A DNA stretch of 37,350 nucleotides from Actinomycetes bacterium (GCA_027118455.1 JAJAYZ010000082.1:1-37350); one strand, 5' to 3'. Positions 1 to 7,562 are shown, counted from the stretch's first letter. Numbers and translations: made by a program. Notes: generated from the sequence alone by a model not told the origin.

Positions 1-475
1 GGCACCCACCAGCAACGAATGGGGAGTCAACATCTTGGGCGATGTTGTCATAATTGATGGAGGCGCCACCATCGAACGACAGTTGATACCGGTAGTACCT
101 GATCGTGTTCCCGGTCGCCATCGCCGGCGCAGTGAAGAACAAGTTGACACCACCATCGGTGTACTTCGCACTATTCAACACCGGGGTAGCGATCGGCGTG
201 ACTTTCTTCCAGTTGGACCAGGCGCTTGTGCCGGTGTCGACGACAGCTGCGATGCGGTACGTGCACACTTGACCAACTTGGCACCCACCAGCAACGAATG
301 GGGAGTCAACATCTTGGGCGATGTTGTCATAATTGATGGAGGCGCCACCATCGAACGACAGTTGATACCGGTAGTACCTGATCGTGTTCCCGGTCGCCAT
401 CGCCGGCGGAGCGAAGAACAAGTTGACACCACCATCGGTGTACTGAGCACTGTTCAACACCGGGGTGTTGGGGTT
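1..475. repeat. 279-bp tandem repeat inside the CHAP gene
   Basis: Positions 1-129 and 280-408 are identical on reading the two copies side by side. A few substitutions follow in the next 60 bases (for example near 130 and 409, and around 165-172). The period is 279 bp, exactly 93 codons, so it encodes the protein repeat in frame. Near-perfect DNA identity points to recent duplication or ongoing homogenisation. Confidence 0.9.
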
Positions 476-1435
476 CTTGACCTGCAGGGTGAAGCCGGCA
501 GTCCTCACTTCTCCCCCGGCGACTCCTTTCAGGGACAATTCGTAGACGCCCCCTGGGGTACCCCCTGCGGGGTTTGTAGTTGATGTGGTCACGGTCAGCG
601 TGGCGGCAGACCCGGTCTGAATCGGGTTGGTAGAGAATGCGGCGTTTGCTCCCGGTGGCAGTCCGGTCACCAAAAGCTTGAGCGGCTGCGCGGTGCCCGC
701 GAGGATGGTCGAACCGACGGAGAACTGAGCCGATTGACCGGCTGCTACTTTGCTTGTGCTGGGTGCCACCGAGACCTGAAAGTCGCCCGAGTTCTTCGGA
801 CTGTGCACGACGCCCCAGACAGCTGAGTAGCCCCCAGCGATCGAAGACCCAGTCAGCGTGTAGGCCTCACGCCCGGACACGGAAGCGTTCTGCTCTACAA
901 CATTGATCGTCGACCCGACAACGGAGTCAACGATCGATACGTGACCATACCGGTTCTTGGCAGTCGCTTTCTCGATGATCAAGTCACCCGGCACCGGGAT
1001 GTAGCCGCTCCCATTCCGATAGGACTTGAGAGAGGGACTTCCTTCGGGAATGTAGGCGGCGCCGCCGTTGCCTACTGTGCCGACGGCTCCCCAACCCCTC
1101 ACAAAGTAGAGGCGTGCCGCCAGTTCGACGCACTGCCACCCACTACCGGCTTGGACCGCCGGGTTGGTGGAGTCAACTCCGTCGTGGTTCGGCCCATTTG
1201 TCGCGCAGATATCGGGGCTGGCCATGTTTGGACCGTTGGAGCGAACCGGCACCCCGGTGCCACCCAGCCAGGCTGAGCCGCTGACGAGGACGTCCCCGCA
1301 AGCCGTGGCCCTCTCGATAGGTGATGCTGCCGAAGCTACTTCGGTGGTTGCCCCTAGACCCACGAGCAGAAGAGCCAACGCCATTAGGACGCTGATGCCC
1401 CGAAAGTATCTGAACCTAAACGCGACTAGTTTCAT
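1..1435 (-). CDS. Secreted CHAP-domain cell-wall hydrolase-like protein with C-terminal tandem repeats (3' end beyond window)
   Basis: I translated this open frame by hand: it starts at the ATG at 1435 and is still open at the left edge after 478 codons. Residues 1-36 form a signal peptide (basic start, hydrophobic core, Ala-Ser-Ala before the likely cut). Residues about 45-212 match a CHAP amidase/endopeptidase fold: the catalytic Cys102 lies in WQCVELA, His165 in YGHVSIV, and a possible third residue is Glu181 in VVEQN. CHAP enzymes cleave peptidoglycan peptides. Residues about 217-320 look like an Ig-like module with the LPPGANAAFS pattern seen in extracellular actinobacterial proteins. 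From residue 325 a 93-residue repeat (PVLNSAxYTDGGVNLFF) begins, and a second copy starts at 418 and runs off the edge. The repeats resemble a fibronectin-III-like sandwich. The Shine-Dalgarno is weak. Hydrolase activity is inferred; it could also be a surface adhesin or a secreted toxin. Confidence 0.85.
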   Translation of the reverse strand, partial: MKLVAFRFRYFRGISVLMALALLLVGLGATTEVASAASPIERATACGDVLVSGSAWLGGTGVPVRSNGPNMASPDICATNGPNHDGVDSTNPAVQAGSGWQCVELAARLYFVRGWGAVGTVGNGGAAYIPEGSPSLKSYRNGSGYIPVPGDLIIEKATAKNRYGHVSIVDSVVGSTINVVEQNASVSGREAYTLTGSSIAGGYSAVWGVVHSPKNSGDFQVSVAPSTSKVAAGQSAQFSVGSTILAGTAQPLKLLVTGLPPGANAAFSTNPIQTGSAATLTVTTSTTNPAGGTPGGVYELSLKGVAGGEVRTAGFTLQVKNPNTPVLNSAQYTDGGVNLFFAPPAMATGNTIRYYRYQLSFDGGASINYDNIAQDVDSPFVAGGCQVGQVCTYRIAAVVDTGTSAWSNWKKVTPIATPVLNSAKYTDGGVNLFFTAPAMATGNTIRYYRYQLSFDGGASINYDNIAQDVDSPFVAGGC

Positions 1436-1473
1436 ACCCGCCCCACCAGCTCCGAAGTTCCAGCAAGGGCACA

Positions 1474-1566
1474 CTACCGGGCCTTCTGGATACGGGTGAG
1501 CATGTTCCGAAAGTCCGTTTCGGAGAAGAACGTGGGGTGACTGACGATGAACGAGTACGCGCGCAT
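1474..1566 (-). CDS. Possible 30-residue mini-ORF upstream of the CHAP gene
   Basis: An ATG at 1566 opens a 31-codon frame ending in TAG at 1474, 38 nt before the CHAP start and on the same strand. The peptide is basic and aromatic (MRAYSFIVSHPTFFSETDFR then about ten more residues). An inverted repeat lies inside it (TCCGAAA at 1506-1512 with TTTCGGA at 1518-1524), and another (GGGGAACA/TGCTCCCC type, about 1571-1588) sits just upstream. It could be a leader peptide, a remnant of an older N-terminus, or chance. I do not recognise it, and support is only its position and composition. The rest of 1436-1728 shows no convincing gene. Confidence 0.2.
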   Translation of the reverse strand: MRAYSFIVSHPTFFSETDFRNMLTRIQKAR

Positions 1567-1728
1567 CACTGGGGAACACCTGCTCCCCCACGAGGCTTCG
1601 GTCCCTTGAGCGGTCACGTCCTTTGACTGACAGCTGCCCCCTGACCCATGTCCGTTGCTCCGATGGTTGCCTCTTCGGACAGGCCGTCAAGATGTCCGTC
1701 TTGAGTTTGTGAGCGACGTACTCATCAG

Positions 1729-2079
1729 ATGCGAGCAGCAGCGAGAGCCACCGCCCTTGCTCTTGTGGGCGCAACCCTCGCGATCCTCTGGTTGTTTCTT
1801 GGCCCCGGCAGCGCCCAGCCATGCCGGCCCGCCCCGTTCTGGGACGACGCGGCGATCTGGGTTTCACAGAGTCTTGGGGCAGGAGAGACAGACGGCCCCG
1901 GTGGTGCACCGGCGTACTGCGACATCCCCACCGACTTCACCTGGATCATCGCGCTGACGATCCTCATCGTGGCCATGAGCGTCGCTCTGTATACCTTCAC
2001 GCAGCAGATCGTCAGGGCTGGTGCCTTAATCCCGGAGTCGGATGACGGGACACCCCCCGAAGTTCCCGGGGCGCCATGA
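1729..2079 (+). CDS. Small two-helix membrane protein of unknown function
   Basis: This 116-residue frame has an N-terminal hydrophobic helix (about residues 8-25, after a basic start, so perhaps a signal anchor) and a second strong helix at about 67-92 (FTWIIALTILIVAMSVALYT). Between them lies an extracytoplasmic loop of about 40 residues containing two cysteines (in QPCRP and AYCDIP) that could form a disulfide. The C-terminus is short, acidic and proline-rich. I do not recognise a family. The antisense frame over the same DNA is longer but has an unnatural composition, so the plus-strand reading is preferred. Its stop codon overlaps an ATG (ATGA at 2076-2079), suggesting a second cistron once followed. 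Confidence 0.6.
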   Translation: MRAAARATALALVGATLAILWLFLGPGSAQPCRPAPFWDDAAIWVSQSLGAGETDGPGGAPAYCDIPTDFTWIIALTILIVAMSVALYTFTQQIVRAGALIPESDDGTPPEVPGAP

Positions 2080-2129
2080 CCATTCAATGAGACCGTCAGC
2101 CAACTTTCGTAGCCGGGCCCAGCCAGGGC

Positions 2130-2240
2130 GTGCTCACCCGCCTCGGCCTTCCTCCAACCGGTGGTGGCCGCATCGACGTGCCTCACTGGACGGTGGATGA
2201 ACTGAGGGGATTGGTCTTGGCACATGCCACCAGCGTTTAG
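2130..2240 (+). CDS. Possible short second cistron or gene remnant
   Basis: A GTG at 2130 opens a 36-residue frame ending in TAG at 2240, with a protein-like sequence (GRIDVPHWTVDELRGLVLAH). The same frame extends back without a stop to 2091. Just upstream, the ATG at 2076 overlaps the stop of the preceding gene as ATGA but reads only MTIQ before a TGA at 2088-2090. A nonsense change in a translationally coupled small gene would explain this, as would chance. No family is recognised. The other frames here are arginine- and proline-rich and look like shadows. Confidence 0.2.
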   Translation: MLTRLGLPPTGGGRIDVPHWTVDELRGLVLAHATSV

Positions 2241-2307
2241 GGGTGTCCACCGACTCCCAGTAAGCCCCAAGTGAAGCGCGTTGCTGTCACGGTTGCTTTC
2301 AAACGAG

Positions 2308-2319
2308 CAGGGCGCCCTG
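2308..2319. terminator. Palindrome downstream of tRNA-Asn, possible terminator
   Basis: CAGGGCGCCCTG is a perfect 12-bp palindrome lying 48-59 nt past the 3' end of the minus-strand tRNA. A second copy of GACAGGGC sits about 10 nt nearer the tRNA. No T-run follows, as is common in actinobacteria. The function is inferred. Confidence 0.3.
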
Positions 2320-2366
2320 TCTCACAGCCCTGTCAGTTCGCTGACCTGCAGGTTCTTCGAGTGATG

Positions 2367-2439
2367 CTCCCGCGACTGGACTCGAACCAGTAACCTGCCG
2401 GTTAACAGCCGGCTGCTCTGCCAATTGAGCTACGCGGGA
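2367..2439 (-). tRNA. tRNA-Asn(GTT)
   Basis: The reverse complement folds as a 73-nt tRNA. The acceptor stem is TCCCGCG paired with CGCGGGA plus a G discriminator. The D arm contains AGCTCAATTGGCAGAGC. The anticodon stem-loop is CCGGCTGTTAACCGG with GTT in the anticodon position. The T loop is GGTTCGAGTCC. CCA is not encoded. The position beside dnaG and its partner gene is common in actinobacteria. Confidence 0.97.
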
Positions 2440-2496
2440 TTGGCGCCTTGCGGCCAGAAGAGAATACCAGCCACCCATGACCCTATGGCAGGGCGC

Positions 2497-3000
2497 TCAG
2501 AGGTCGCCGACCTCGGCCCTGACCTCGTCGAAGGCGACTTGTGACGCAGCCCGAGCTGCAGCATCGCCGTCGAGAGCCGGGTCGAGTTCGACCTGCCACG
2601 CGACAGTGCCATCAGGTCCCCGGCGTCCGATGATTCGGGCTCCGGAGTCGCCCGACAAGGCCACGAACCGATCCACCACCACACTGGCCGTGATCCGGTC
2701 GCGGACGACGACCGGCAGTTGCCGCTCAGGACCCACCGGCACGCGGAGTGTGGCTCCCCCGAGCGACTCCCCCAGGACAACAGTCAACGTCCCGGCCTCA
2801 TACGAGGCTCGCTCGATCTGCTCCCAACCGAAACGGGCGTACTCCGGGGGAACGCGCTGCACGTGCAGCGCAGTTTCGGTTGCCACGACTGGACGTCCGG
2901 CGCCGTCGTCAGCCCACGCCAGCACGCGTTCCCTGGGATGAACATCGAGGGACGCATACACGGCTCCCGCCAGCTCGGCGCGCTTCCACCTCACCGCCAT
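2497..3000 (-). CDS. Conserved actinobacterial protein encoded next to dnaG
   Basis: This 167-residue protein has no signal peptide or membrane segment and starts MAVRWKRAELAG. It begins 12 nt after the dnaG stop on the same strand, so the two are almost certainly co-transcribed. Genes of this size and composition (WEQIERA, LRVPVGPERQLP, then a C-terminal helix rich in Ala and acidic residues) sit directly after dnaG in many actinobacteria and are annotated as hypothetical. The fold looks like a PH-like beta barrel (alternating beta strands such as ATETALHVQRVP and GTLTVVLGESLGG, then a closing helix), but that is only my inference. No catalytic motif is visible. A role linked to replication is suggested only by the neighbourhood. 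Confidence 0.8.
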   Translation of the reverse strand: MAVRWKRAELAGAVYASLDVHPRERVLAWADDGAGRPVVATETALHVQRVPPEYARFGWEQIERASYEAGTLTVVLGESLGGATLRVPVGPERQLPVVVRDRITASVVVDRFVALSGDSGARIIGRRGPDGTVAWQVELDPALDGDAAARAASQVAFDEVRAEVGDL

Positions 3001-3012
3001 ACCGCCAGGGCG

Positions 3013-4905
3013 TTAGTCGCCACCGACCGAGTCCTCACGAATCTGCCGCCGCTGCGCCTCGAGGGTGACCAACTCGGCAAACACGGCAGGGTGGGATGCG
3101 GGATCTTCTGTCTCCAGGCGCTGCATTTTGGACCGGAGCTCGTCGATCTGAAGCGTGAGCACTCGCGCACGCGCACGACCAAGCTGCTCACGCGCATATC
3201 GATCGAGGGTTAGCTCTTCCACCTGGATCGGTTCGACCGCCAGTTCGTTGATCACCGAACGTATGGAGTCATCCGGCGCTGCTTCCGACAAGCGCTGCAT
3301 CCACGTGGCATCTGCGCTCGCTACTCCCCCGACGGTCGCGATGATCGTTCGCACCTGCACATAGGCCGGGTGGCTGAACATGCTCGCGGGAAGATCGTCA
3401 AAGGACGTATCCAGCCGGCCAGGGTGCTGAACGGCGAGCTTGAGCAGTTCGCGTGGACCGACCAGGCGGCGGTCCTGCGGATCGGGGCGTGGCACGACCT
3501 GGGCCGCGGGCTGAGCAGTCGCGACAGTCTCTGCGCCAGTTGGAGACGATGGCACCGGCTTCCGACTCTGTTGCTTGAGCGTGCGGTTGGCGTGGCTCAC
3601 GGCGTCCTGCACCGGCTTGATTTCCATACCGAGCCATCCAGCCAGCGAACGCGCGTACTCAGGGCGAAGCGACTGGTCGCGGATTTGCGCCACCACCGGA
3701 GCCGCGGCCCGCAATGCCGCAACGCGGCCAGCTGGCTGCTCGAGATCGTGACCGGCCAGCACACTCCGGATGGCGAACTCGAAGAGCGGAACTGGCTTCT
3801 CGACAAGCGCGACGACCGCGGCATCTCCGTGCTTCTGGCGGAGCTCGCATGGATCGAGGCCGTTCGGCTCGACGGCAACGAAGGTTTGCGCCACGAAGCG
3901 TTGGTCATCTTCGAATGCGCGCATCGCGGCCTTCTGGCCAGCGGCGTCACCGTCGAAGGTGAAGACCACCTGCCCACCGAACGTGTCGTTGTCCATCAGC
4001 AGCCGCCGCAGGATCTTGACGTGGTCACCGCCGAACGCGGTGCCGCAAGTGGCGATCGCCGTCTCGATGCCGGCGATGTGGCACGCCATGACGTCGGTAT
4101 AGCCCTCGACGATGACAGCCTTGCGCTGTTGGGCGATCGCGCGCTTGGCGAGGTCGATGCCGTAGAGCACCTGGCTCTTGCGGTAGATCGGCGTTTCGGC
4201 GGTGTTGAGGTACTTCGGGCCTTGGTCGTCCTCCAGCAACTTGCGGGCGCCGAAGCCGATCGTCTCGCCAGTGATGTCGCGGATCGGCCAGACCAAACGC
4301 CCGCGGAAGCGGTCGATCATGCCGCGTTGGCCCTCTTTCGACAGACCACCGACGGTGAGCTCGCGGTCGGTGAAACCCTTGCCGCGCAGATGGCGGGTGA
4401 GGGCGTCCCAAGAGTTGGGCGCGAAGCCGACGCCGAAGTGCGCGGCGGCAGCGGCGTCAAAGCCCCGCTCGTCGAGGAACTGGCGTCCGATAACGGCCTC
4501 GGCGCCGCTCAACTGCTCGGCGTAGAAGGCGGCGGCCGCTTTGTGCGCCTCGAGCAACCGGGTGCGCTCGCCCTGGGGTCGCCGGGGGCCGGCCCCGGAG
4601 TCTTCGTAGCGCAGCTCGATGCCGAATCGGCCCGCGAGTTTCTCGACCGCCTCTTGGAAGGTGAGGTGCTCGATCCGCTCCAGGAAGTCGATGACGTCGC
4701 CGCCGACCTGGCAGCCGAAGCAGTGATAGAGCCCCTTGGCTGGGGTGACGTGGAAGCTGGGGCTGCGCTCCTCGTGGAACGGGCAGAGCCCCTTGAGGCT
4801 GCCGCCACCGGCTGGACGGAGAGTGACGTGGTCGCTGACGACTTCGGCGATGCCGGCCATGTCGCGCACCCGTGCGACGTCGTCATTACGGATGCGGCCG
4901 GCCAT
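3013..4905 (-). CDS. dnaG: DNA primase DnaG
   Basis: This 630-residue protein makes the RNA primers for lagging-strand and initiation synthesis with the DnaB helicase. The CHC2 zinc finger is intact: Cys41, His44, Cys62 and Cys65. The conserved primase core follows (IGFGARKL near 217-223, KYLNTAETPIY near 231-241). The TOPRIM catalytic site has Glu267 in VEGYTD and the Asp pair D318/D320 in FDGDAAG. The C-terminal third is the helicase-binding domain. The length fits the actinobacterial family. The ATG at 4905 gives the expected N-terminus (MAGRIRNDDVARVR). The gene is transcribed away from the C45 hydrolase gene and is followed 12 nt later by its usual small partner. A 526-codon plus-strand frame covers the same DNA but is only a shadow of the codon bias. 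Confidence 0.98.
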   Translation of the reverse strand: MAGRIRNDDVARVRDMAGIAEVVSDHVTLRPAGGGSLKGLCPFHEERSPSFHVTPAKGLYHCFGCQVGGDVIDFLERIEHLTFQEAVEKLAGRFGIELRYEDSGAGPRRPQGERTRLLEAHKAAAAFYAEQLSGAEAVIGRQFLDERGFDAAAAAHFGVGFAPNSWDALTRHLRGKGFTDRELTVGGLSKEGQRGMIDRFRGRLVWPIRDITGETIGFGARKLLEDDQGPKYLNTAETPIYRKSQVLYGIDLAKRAIAQQRKAVIVEGYTDVMACHIAGIETAIATCGTAFGGDHVKILRRLLMDNDTFGGQVVFTFDGDAAGQKAAMRAFEDDQRFVAQTFVAVEPNGLDPCELRQKHGDAAVVALVEKPVPLFEFAIRSVLAGHDLEQPAGRVAALRAAAPVVAQIRDQSLRPEYARSLAGWLGMEIKPVQDAVSHANRTLKQQSRKPVPSSPTGAETVATAQPAAQVVPRPDPQDRRLVGPRELLKLAVQHPGRLDTSFDDLPASMFSHPAYVQVRTIIATVGGVASADATWMQRLSEAAPDDSIRSVINELAVEPIQVEELTLDRYAREQLGRARARVLTLQIDELRSKMQRLETEDPASHPAVFAELVTLEAQRRQIREDSVGGD

Positions 4906-4957
4906 GCGGTGAGTCTAGGTGGCGACGCGGCGGGCCGTCTGGGGCCATGATGGACCT

Positions 4958-6007
4958 GTGGAACTCGTGATCATCGATGCCGCCGGTAGCCCGCGTGAGA
5001 TGGGGCGTGCCCACGGCGAGCAGGCCCGTGACGTGATCGCCATCGGTCTGGAGCGTTGGCGCGAGGAGCTGGCCGGGGCCGGCAAGGACGCCGATCGACT
5101 CTGGAAGGGCCTGTCACGCGAGTCCGGGTTCCGCGGTGCGGCATCCCGCTGGGCGCCAGGCTTGCTGGACGAGATCGAGGGCATCGCCGAGGGAGCGAAC
5201 GCTGACTCCGATGCCGTATTCGCCACCAACTGCCTGGACGAAGCCTGGTGGTGGGGTGCGAAGGGTCCCGGCTGCAGCTCGGTCGCGGTAGCCGACCAGG
5301 GCGGCAAGTCGGTGATCGGTCAGAACATGGACCTCGACACCTGGATGGACAACACGCAGGTGGCGCTCCGACTGCAACCCGATGACGGACCGCAACAGGT
5401 GCTGATGAGCCGCGCGGGCGTCGTCGGGCTCTGCGGGGCCAACTCCGCGGGCATCGGGCTCGTCGTGAACACGCTCGACCAGTTGCCGGTCGCAGTGGAT
5501 GGACTGCCAGTTGCACTTGTCCTGAGGTTGTTGATGGCTCAGACGTCACTCGACGACGTCGAGCCCCTGTTGCGCGGTATGCGCCACGCGTCAGGTCAGG
5601 CTTACACCTTGGCCGCCGAAAGTGGAGTAGTCGGCTTCGAGGCCGGCGGCGACTTCGTGGCGTCCTACCGCAATGACCCCGAACGCCCTGGGGCCCTGTG
5701 GCACACGAACCACCCGCTGTCTGAGGGAAACCACGAGGTCACCTTCGACCCAGATGACTGGGCGACCGGGTCGAGCCAGCCTCGCCTCGCCCGCGTCGAC
5801 GACGCGCTGGCCGACCTCAGCACCGCCGACGATCTCGTCACGTTGCTCTCCGACAGCGACGCCGGGATCTGCATGTACCCCGGCCGTTGGCGCGACGACG
5901 GCTTCACCTTCAGCTCGATCGTGATGGAGATCGACGCTCCCCCGTCGGTGCGCATGACCGCTGGCCCGCCGGACCGATCAGAGTGGGTGGACGTCCCTTT
6001 TGAGTAG
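4958..6007 (+). CDS. C45-family (acyl-CoA:6-APA acyltransferase-like) Ntn hydrolase
   Basis: With the GTG at 4958 the product has 349 residues. It matches the peptidase C45 / penicillin acyltransferase family of N-terminal nucleophile hydrolases, which cut themselves before a Cys to create the catalytic N-terminus. The likely nucleophile is Cys106 in GPGCSSV, preceded by Gly and followed by the QNMDLDTW segment typical of the family. The N-terminal part (GSPREMGRAHGEQ) and the GNPxG-like strand regions also fit. The true substrate cannot be predicted: homologues act on amide or acyl bonds of peptides, lipids or beta-lactam precursors. No signal peptide is seen. The frame is open back to a GTG at 4919, but residues before 4958 do not fit the family. 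It diverges from dnaG across about 50 nt, so both promoters must lie there or inside the genes. Confidence 0.85.
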   Translation: MELVIIDAAGSPREMGRAHGEQARDVIAIGLERWREELAGAGKDADRLWKGLSRESGFRGAASRWAPGLLDEIEGIAEGANADSDAVFATNCLDEAWWWGAKGPGCSSVAVADQGGKSVIGQNMDLDTWMDNTQVALRLQPDDGPQQVLMSRAGVVGLCGANSAGIGLVVNTLDQLPVAVDGLPVALVLRLLMAQTSLDDVEPLLRGMRHASGQAYTLAAESGVVGFEAGGDFVASYRNDPERPGALWHTNHPLSEGNHEVTFDPDDWATGSSQPRLARVDDALADLSTADDLVTLLSDSDAGICMYPGRWRDDGFTFSSIVMEIDAPPSVRMTAGPPDRSEWVDVPFE

Positions 6008-6019
6008 GAAGGTTGTGGA

Positions 6020-6052
6020 AGGGCCGACCGGGGTTCTCACCCGATCGGCCCT
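6020..6052. terminator. Bidirectional hairpin terminator
   Basis: AGGGCCGACCGGG (6020-6032) pairs with CCCGATCGGCCCT (6040-6052): 12 of 13 pairs, with a 7-nt loop. It sits 12 nt after the C45 gene stop and 11 nt before the end of the convergent minus-strand mini-gene, where a shared terminator is expected. Confidence 0.8.
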
Positions 6053-6063
6053 CCCTTCACTGC

Positions 6064-6213
6064 TCAGTTGCGGACACTGTCCAGCATGTTCTGGGCAGCT
6101 TGCTCTGCACTGATCCCGGCCGAGGACGCTGCCTCCTGGATCTGCTGGCCGGTGATGTGCGATGAGTCCTCGTGCTGCTCATTCGGCTGACCACAACCAC
6201 AAGATGCGCACAT
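6064..6213 (-). CDS. 49-residue cysteine-cluster mini-protein (CGCG motif)
   Basis: The start is the ATG at 6213, preceded by the clear Shine-Dalgarno AAGGGAG 7 nt upstream; longer frames exist but lack one. The protein begins MCASCGCGQPNEQHEDSSHI and ends with a helical half (TGQQIQEAASSAGISAEQAA). Three cysteines in CxxCxC plus nearby His residues suggest metal or redox binding, and the second half looks like a small helix-turn-helix-like bundle. Similar tiny CGCG proteins occur in other actinobacteria without a known role; that is from memory. It stands alone, convergent with the C45 gene and divergent from the next small gene. Confidence 0.7.
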   Translation of the reverse strand: MCASCGCGQPNEQHEDSSHITGQQIQEAASSAGISAEQAAQNMLDSVRN

Positions 6214-6419
6214 GGGTGACTCCCTTGCTTGGTGAGAACTACTGACCTCACCGACCTTACCCCGGCAGATCCCTTCCAAACGGGCTGGCATGTGCCGCCG
6301 CAGCGGCCACGCCTGCTCATGGTTTGGTGTCGCCACGCCCGGGTATACCTCGCACTGTCATCGCTCTGTCGGCAACTAAGTGCCGCGGACCAAGGTCAAC
6401 GTTTCTGAGGAGCTTCTTC

Positions 6420-6584
6420 ATGCAAACCACAAGCATCATGGTGACAGACCCAGGACTCAGTGCCCTCGTCGAGCAGACTCGAAACCGCTACGGTCGCGCT
6501 GGCCTAATCGCTCTGGTGGAACTTGTCCGGCGCGAGTTGATCCAGCCTGGTCCTGGGATGGAGAATTCACTCATTGTCCCGTAG
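6420..6584 (+). CDS. 54-residue protein of unknown function
   Basis: The ATG at 6420 follows GAGGAG with a 7-nt spacer, a strong ribosome site that decides the start over the longer upstream frame. The sequence contains an amphipathic helix (SALVEQTRNRYGRAGLIALV) and a short polar tail. No family is recognised. It precedes the membrane protein gene at 6728 on the same strand by 143 nt and diverges from the CGCG mini-protein. It may be an independent small regulator. Confidence 0.5.
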   Translation: MQTTSIMVTDPGLSALVEQTRNRYGRAGLIALVELVRRELIQPGPGMENSLIVP

Positions 6585-6727
6585 CCGTTCACGCCCGGCA
6601 ACGTACGGGCTTGATCACGGCACCTCGAACCGACCACAGCCGGAGGCCCCACCGGTCGGCTTGCATCGTTTGCCCCCGGCAGAACCTCCATCACAATCGC
6701 GTCCTGCGACATCGAAGGGGAACAGTG

Positions 6728-7507
6728 ATGGATTTCGAAAGCGGATGGAACCAGGCCTGGGTCAGTGTTGCTGGGTTTCTTCCGCAGTTTGCCGCCTTCC
6801 TGCTCATCCTGCTCATTGGATGGTTGATCGCCAAAGCACTGGCGAAGATTCCCGACGCAGTTCTTGAGCGGGTCGGCTTCGATCGTGCCGTTGAGCACGG
6901 TGGTGTCGGACGACCTCTGCAGCAATCACACTACGACGCCAGTGACCTCGTCGCGAAGTTCGTCTACTACGCCGTGCTGTTGCTGGCGTTACAGACGGCG
7001 TTTGGTGTGTTCGGTCCGAACGCGGTGAGTGTGCTGCTTGCCGACGTCACTGCTTGGCTACCCCAAGCGGCGTTGGCCATCGTCATCGTTGTTGTCGCGG
7101 CAGCGATTGCCACGGCGGTTCGTGATCTCATCGGCAACACGCTCGGCGGACTCTCATACGGCCAGATCTTGGCCAACGTGGCGTCTGTCTTCATCTTGGG
7201 GCTGGGGATCACTGCCGCACTGAACCAGATCGGCGTGGCCACCACCGTCACCACACCGATTCTCATCGCCGTACTGGCTACCGCCGCCGGCATTCTGATC
7301 GTCGGGGTTGGCGGCGGTTTGGTACGGCCTATGCAGCAGATTTGGCAGGGATGGATCGGCACTTTGGAACAGGAGGGTCCGGCCATCAAGGCCCAGATCG
7401 ACCTTCGAATGTCACAAGGCACATCAACCCTGGACGCCCGTGCGTCCGGCGTACGGCCGGGCGAGCGAGTGGGCGGCGGACACCCGTCGACGAGCCGCCC
7501 CCTGTAG
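6728..7507 (+). CDS. CmpX/MscS-like membrane protein with conserved TM-helix repeats
   Basis: From the ATG at 6728 the product has 259 residues with about five hydrophobic helices: residues 13-33 (FLPQFAAFLLILLIGWLIAK), about 74-96, 104-125, 144-165 and 174-196. The pattern of a short amphipathic start, then a helix ending in GWLIAKALAKIP, matches the TM-helix repeat family (PF05552) found in CmpX and in the N-terminal part of mechanosensitive-channel relatives. Those proteins are linked to envelope stress and osmotic response. The beta domain of true MscS channels is absent, so channel activity is uncertain. The C-terminal 40 residues are polar and disordered. A hairpin terminator follows 21 nt after the stop. 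Confidence 0.75.
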   Translation: MDFESGWNQAWVSVAGFLPQFAAFLLILLIGWLIAKALAKIPDAVLERVGFDRAVEHGGVGRPLQQSHYDASDLVAKFVYYAVLLLALQTAFGVFGPNAVSVLLADVTAWLPQAALAIVIVVVAAAIATAVRDLIGNTLGGLSYGQILANVASVFILGLGITAALNQIGVATTVTTPILIAVLATAAGILIVGVGGGLVRPMQQIWQGWIGTLEQEGPAIKAQIDLRMSQGTSTLDARASGVRPGERVGGGHPSTSRPL

Positions 7508-7528
7508 GGCTTCGGCCAGCAGGATCGG

Positions 7529-7562
7529 ACCAGGGTGCGCCCCGAAGAGGGGGCACCCTGGT
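7529..7562. terminator. Hairpin terminator after the CmpX-like gene
   Basis: ACCAGGGTGC (7529-7538) pairs perfectly with GCACCCTGGT (7553-7562). Inside, a CCCC/GGGG stretch extends the stem, with loop GAAGA. It ends 35 nt before the aldo/keto reductase remnant, so it can serve both directions. Confidence 0.75.

Noticed and set aside
1725-2270. 181-codon minus-strand frame opposite the small membrane protein
   Set aside because: No domain, membrane pattern or ribosome site; the plus-strand frame has two clean helices and a natural composition.
3370-4950. 526-codon plus-strand frame opposite dnaG
   Set aside because: It is a shadow of the high G/C third positions of dnaG; it has no family features and an unnatural Asp/Val/Ala/Leu composition, while dnaG has all its motifs.
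6380-6727. N-terminal extension of the CmpX-like protein
   Set aside because: The first 115 codons overlap the 54-residue gene and are Pro/Arg/His-rich; the membrane protein starts normally at 6728.
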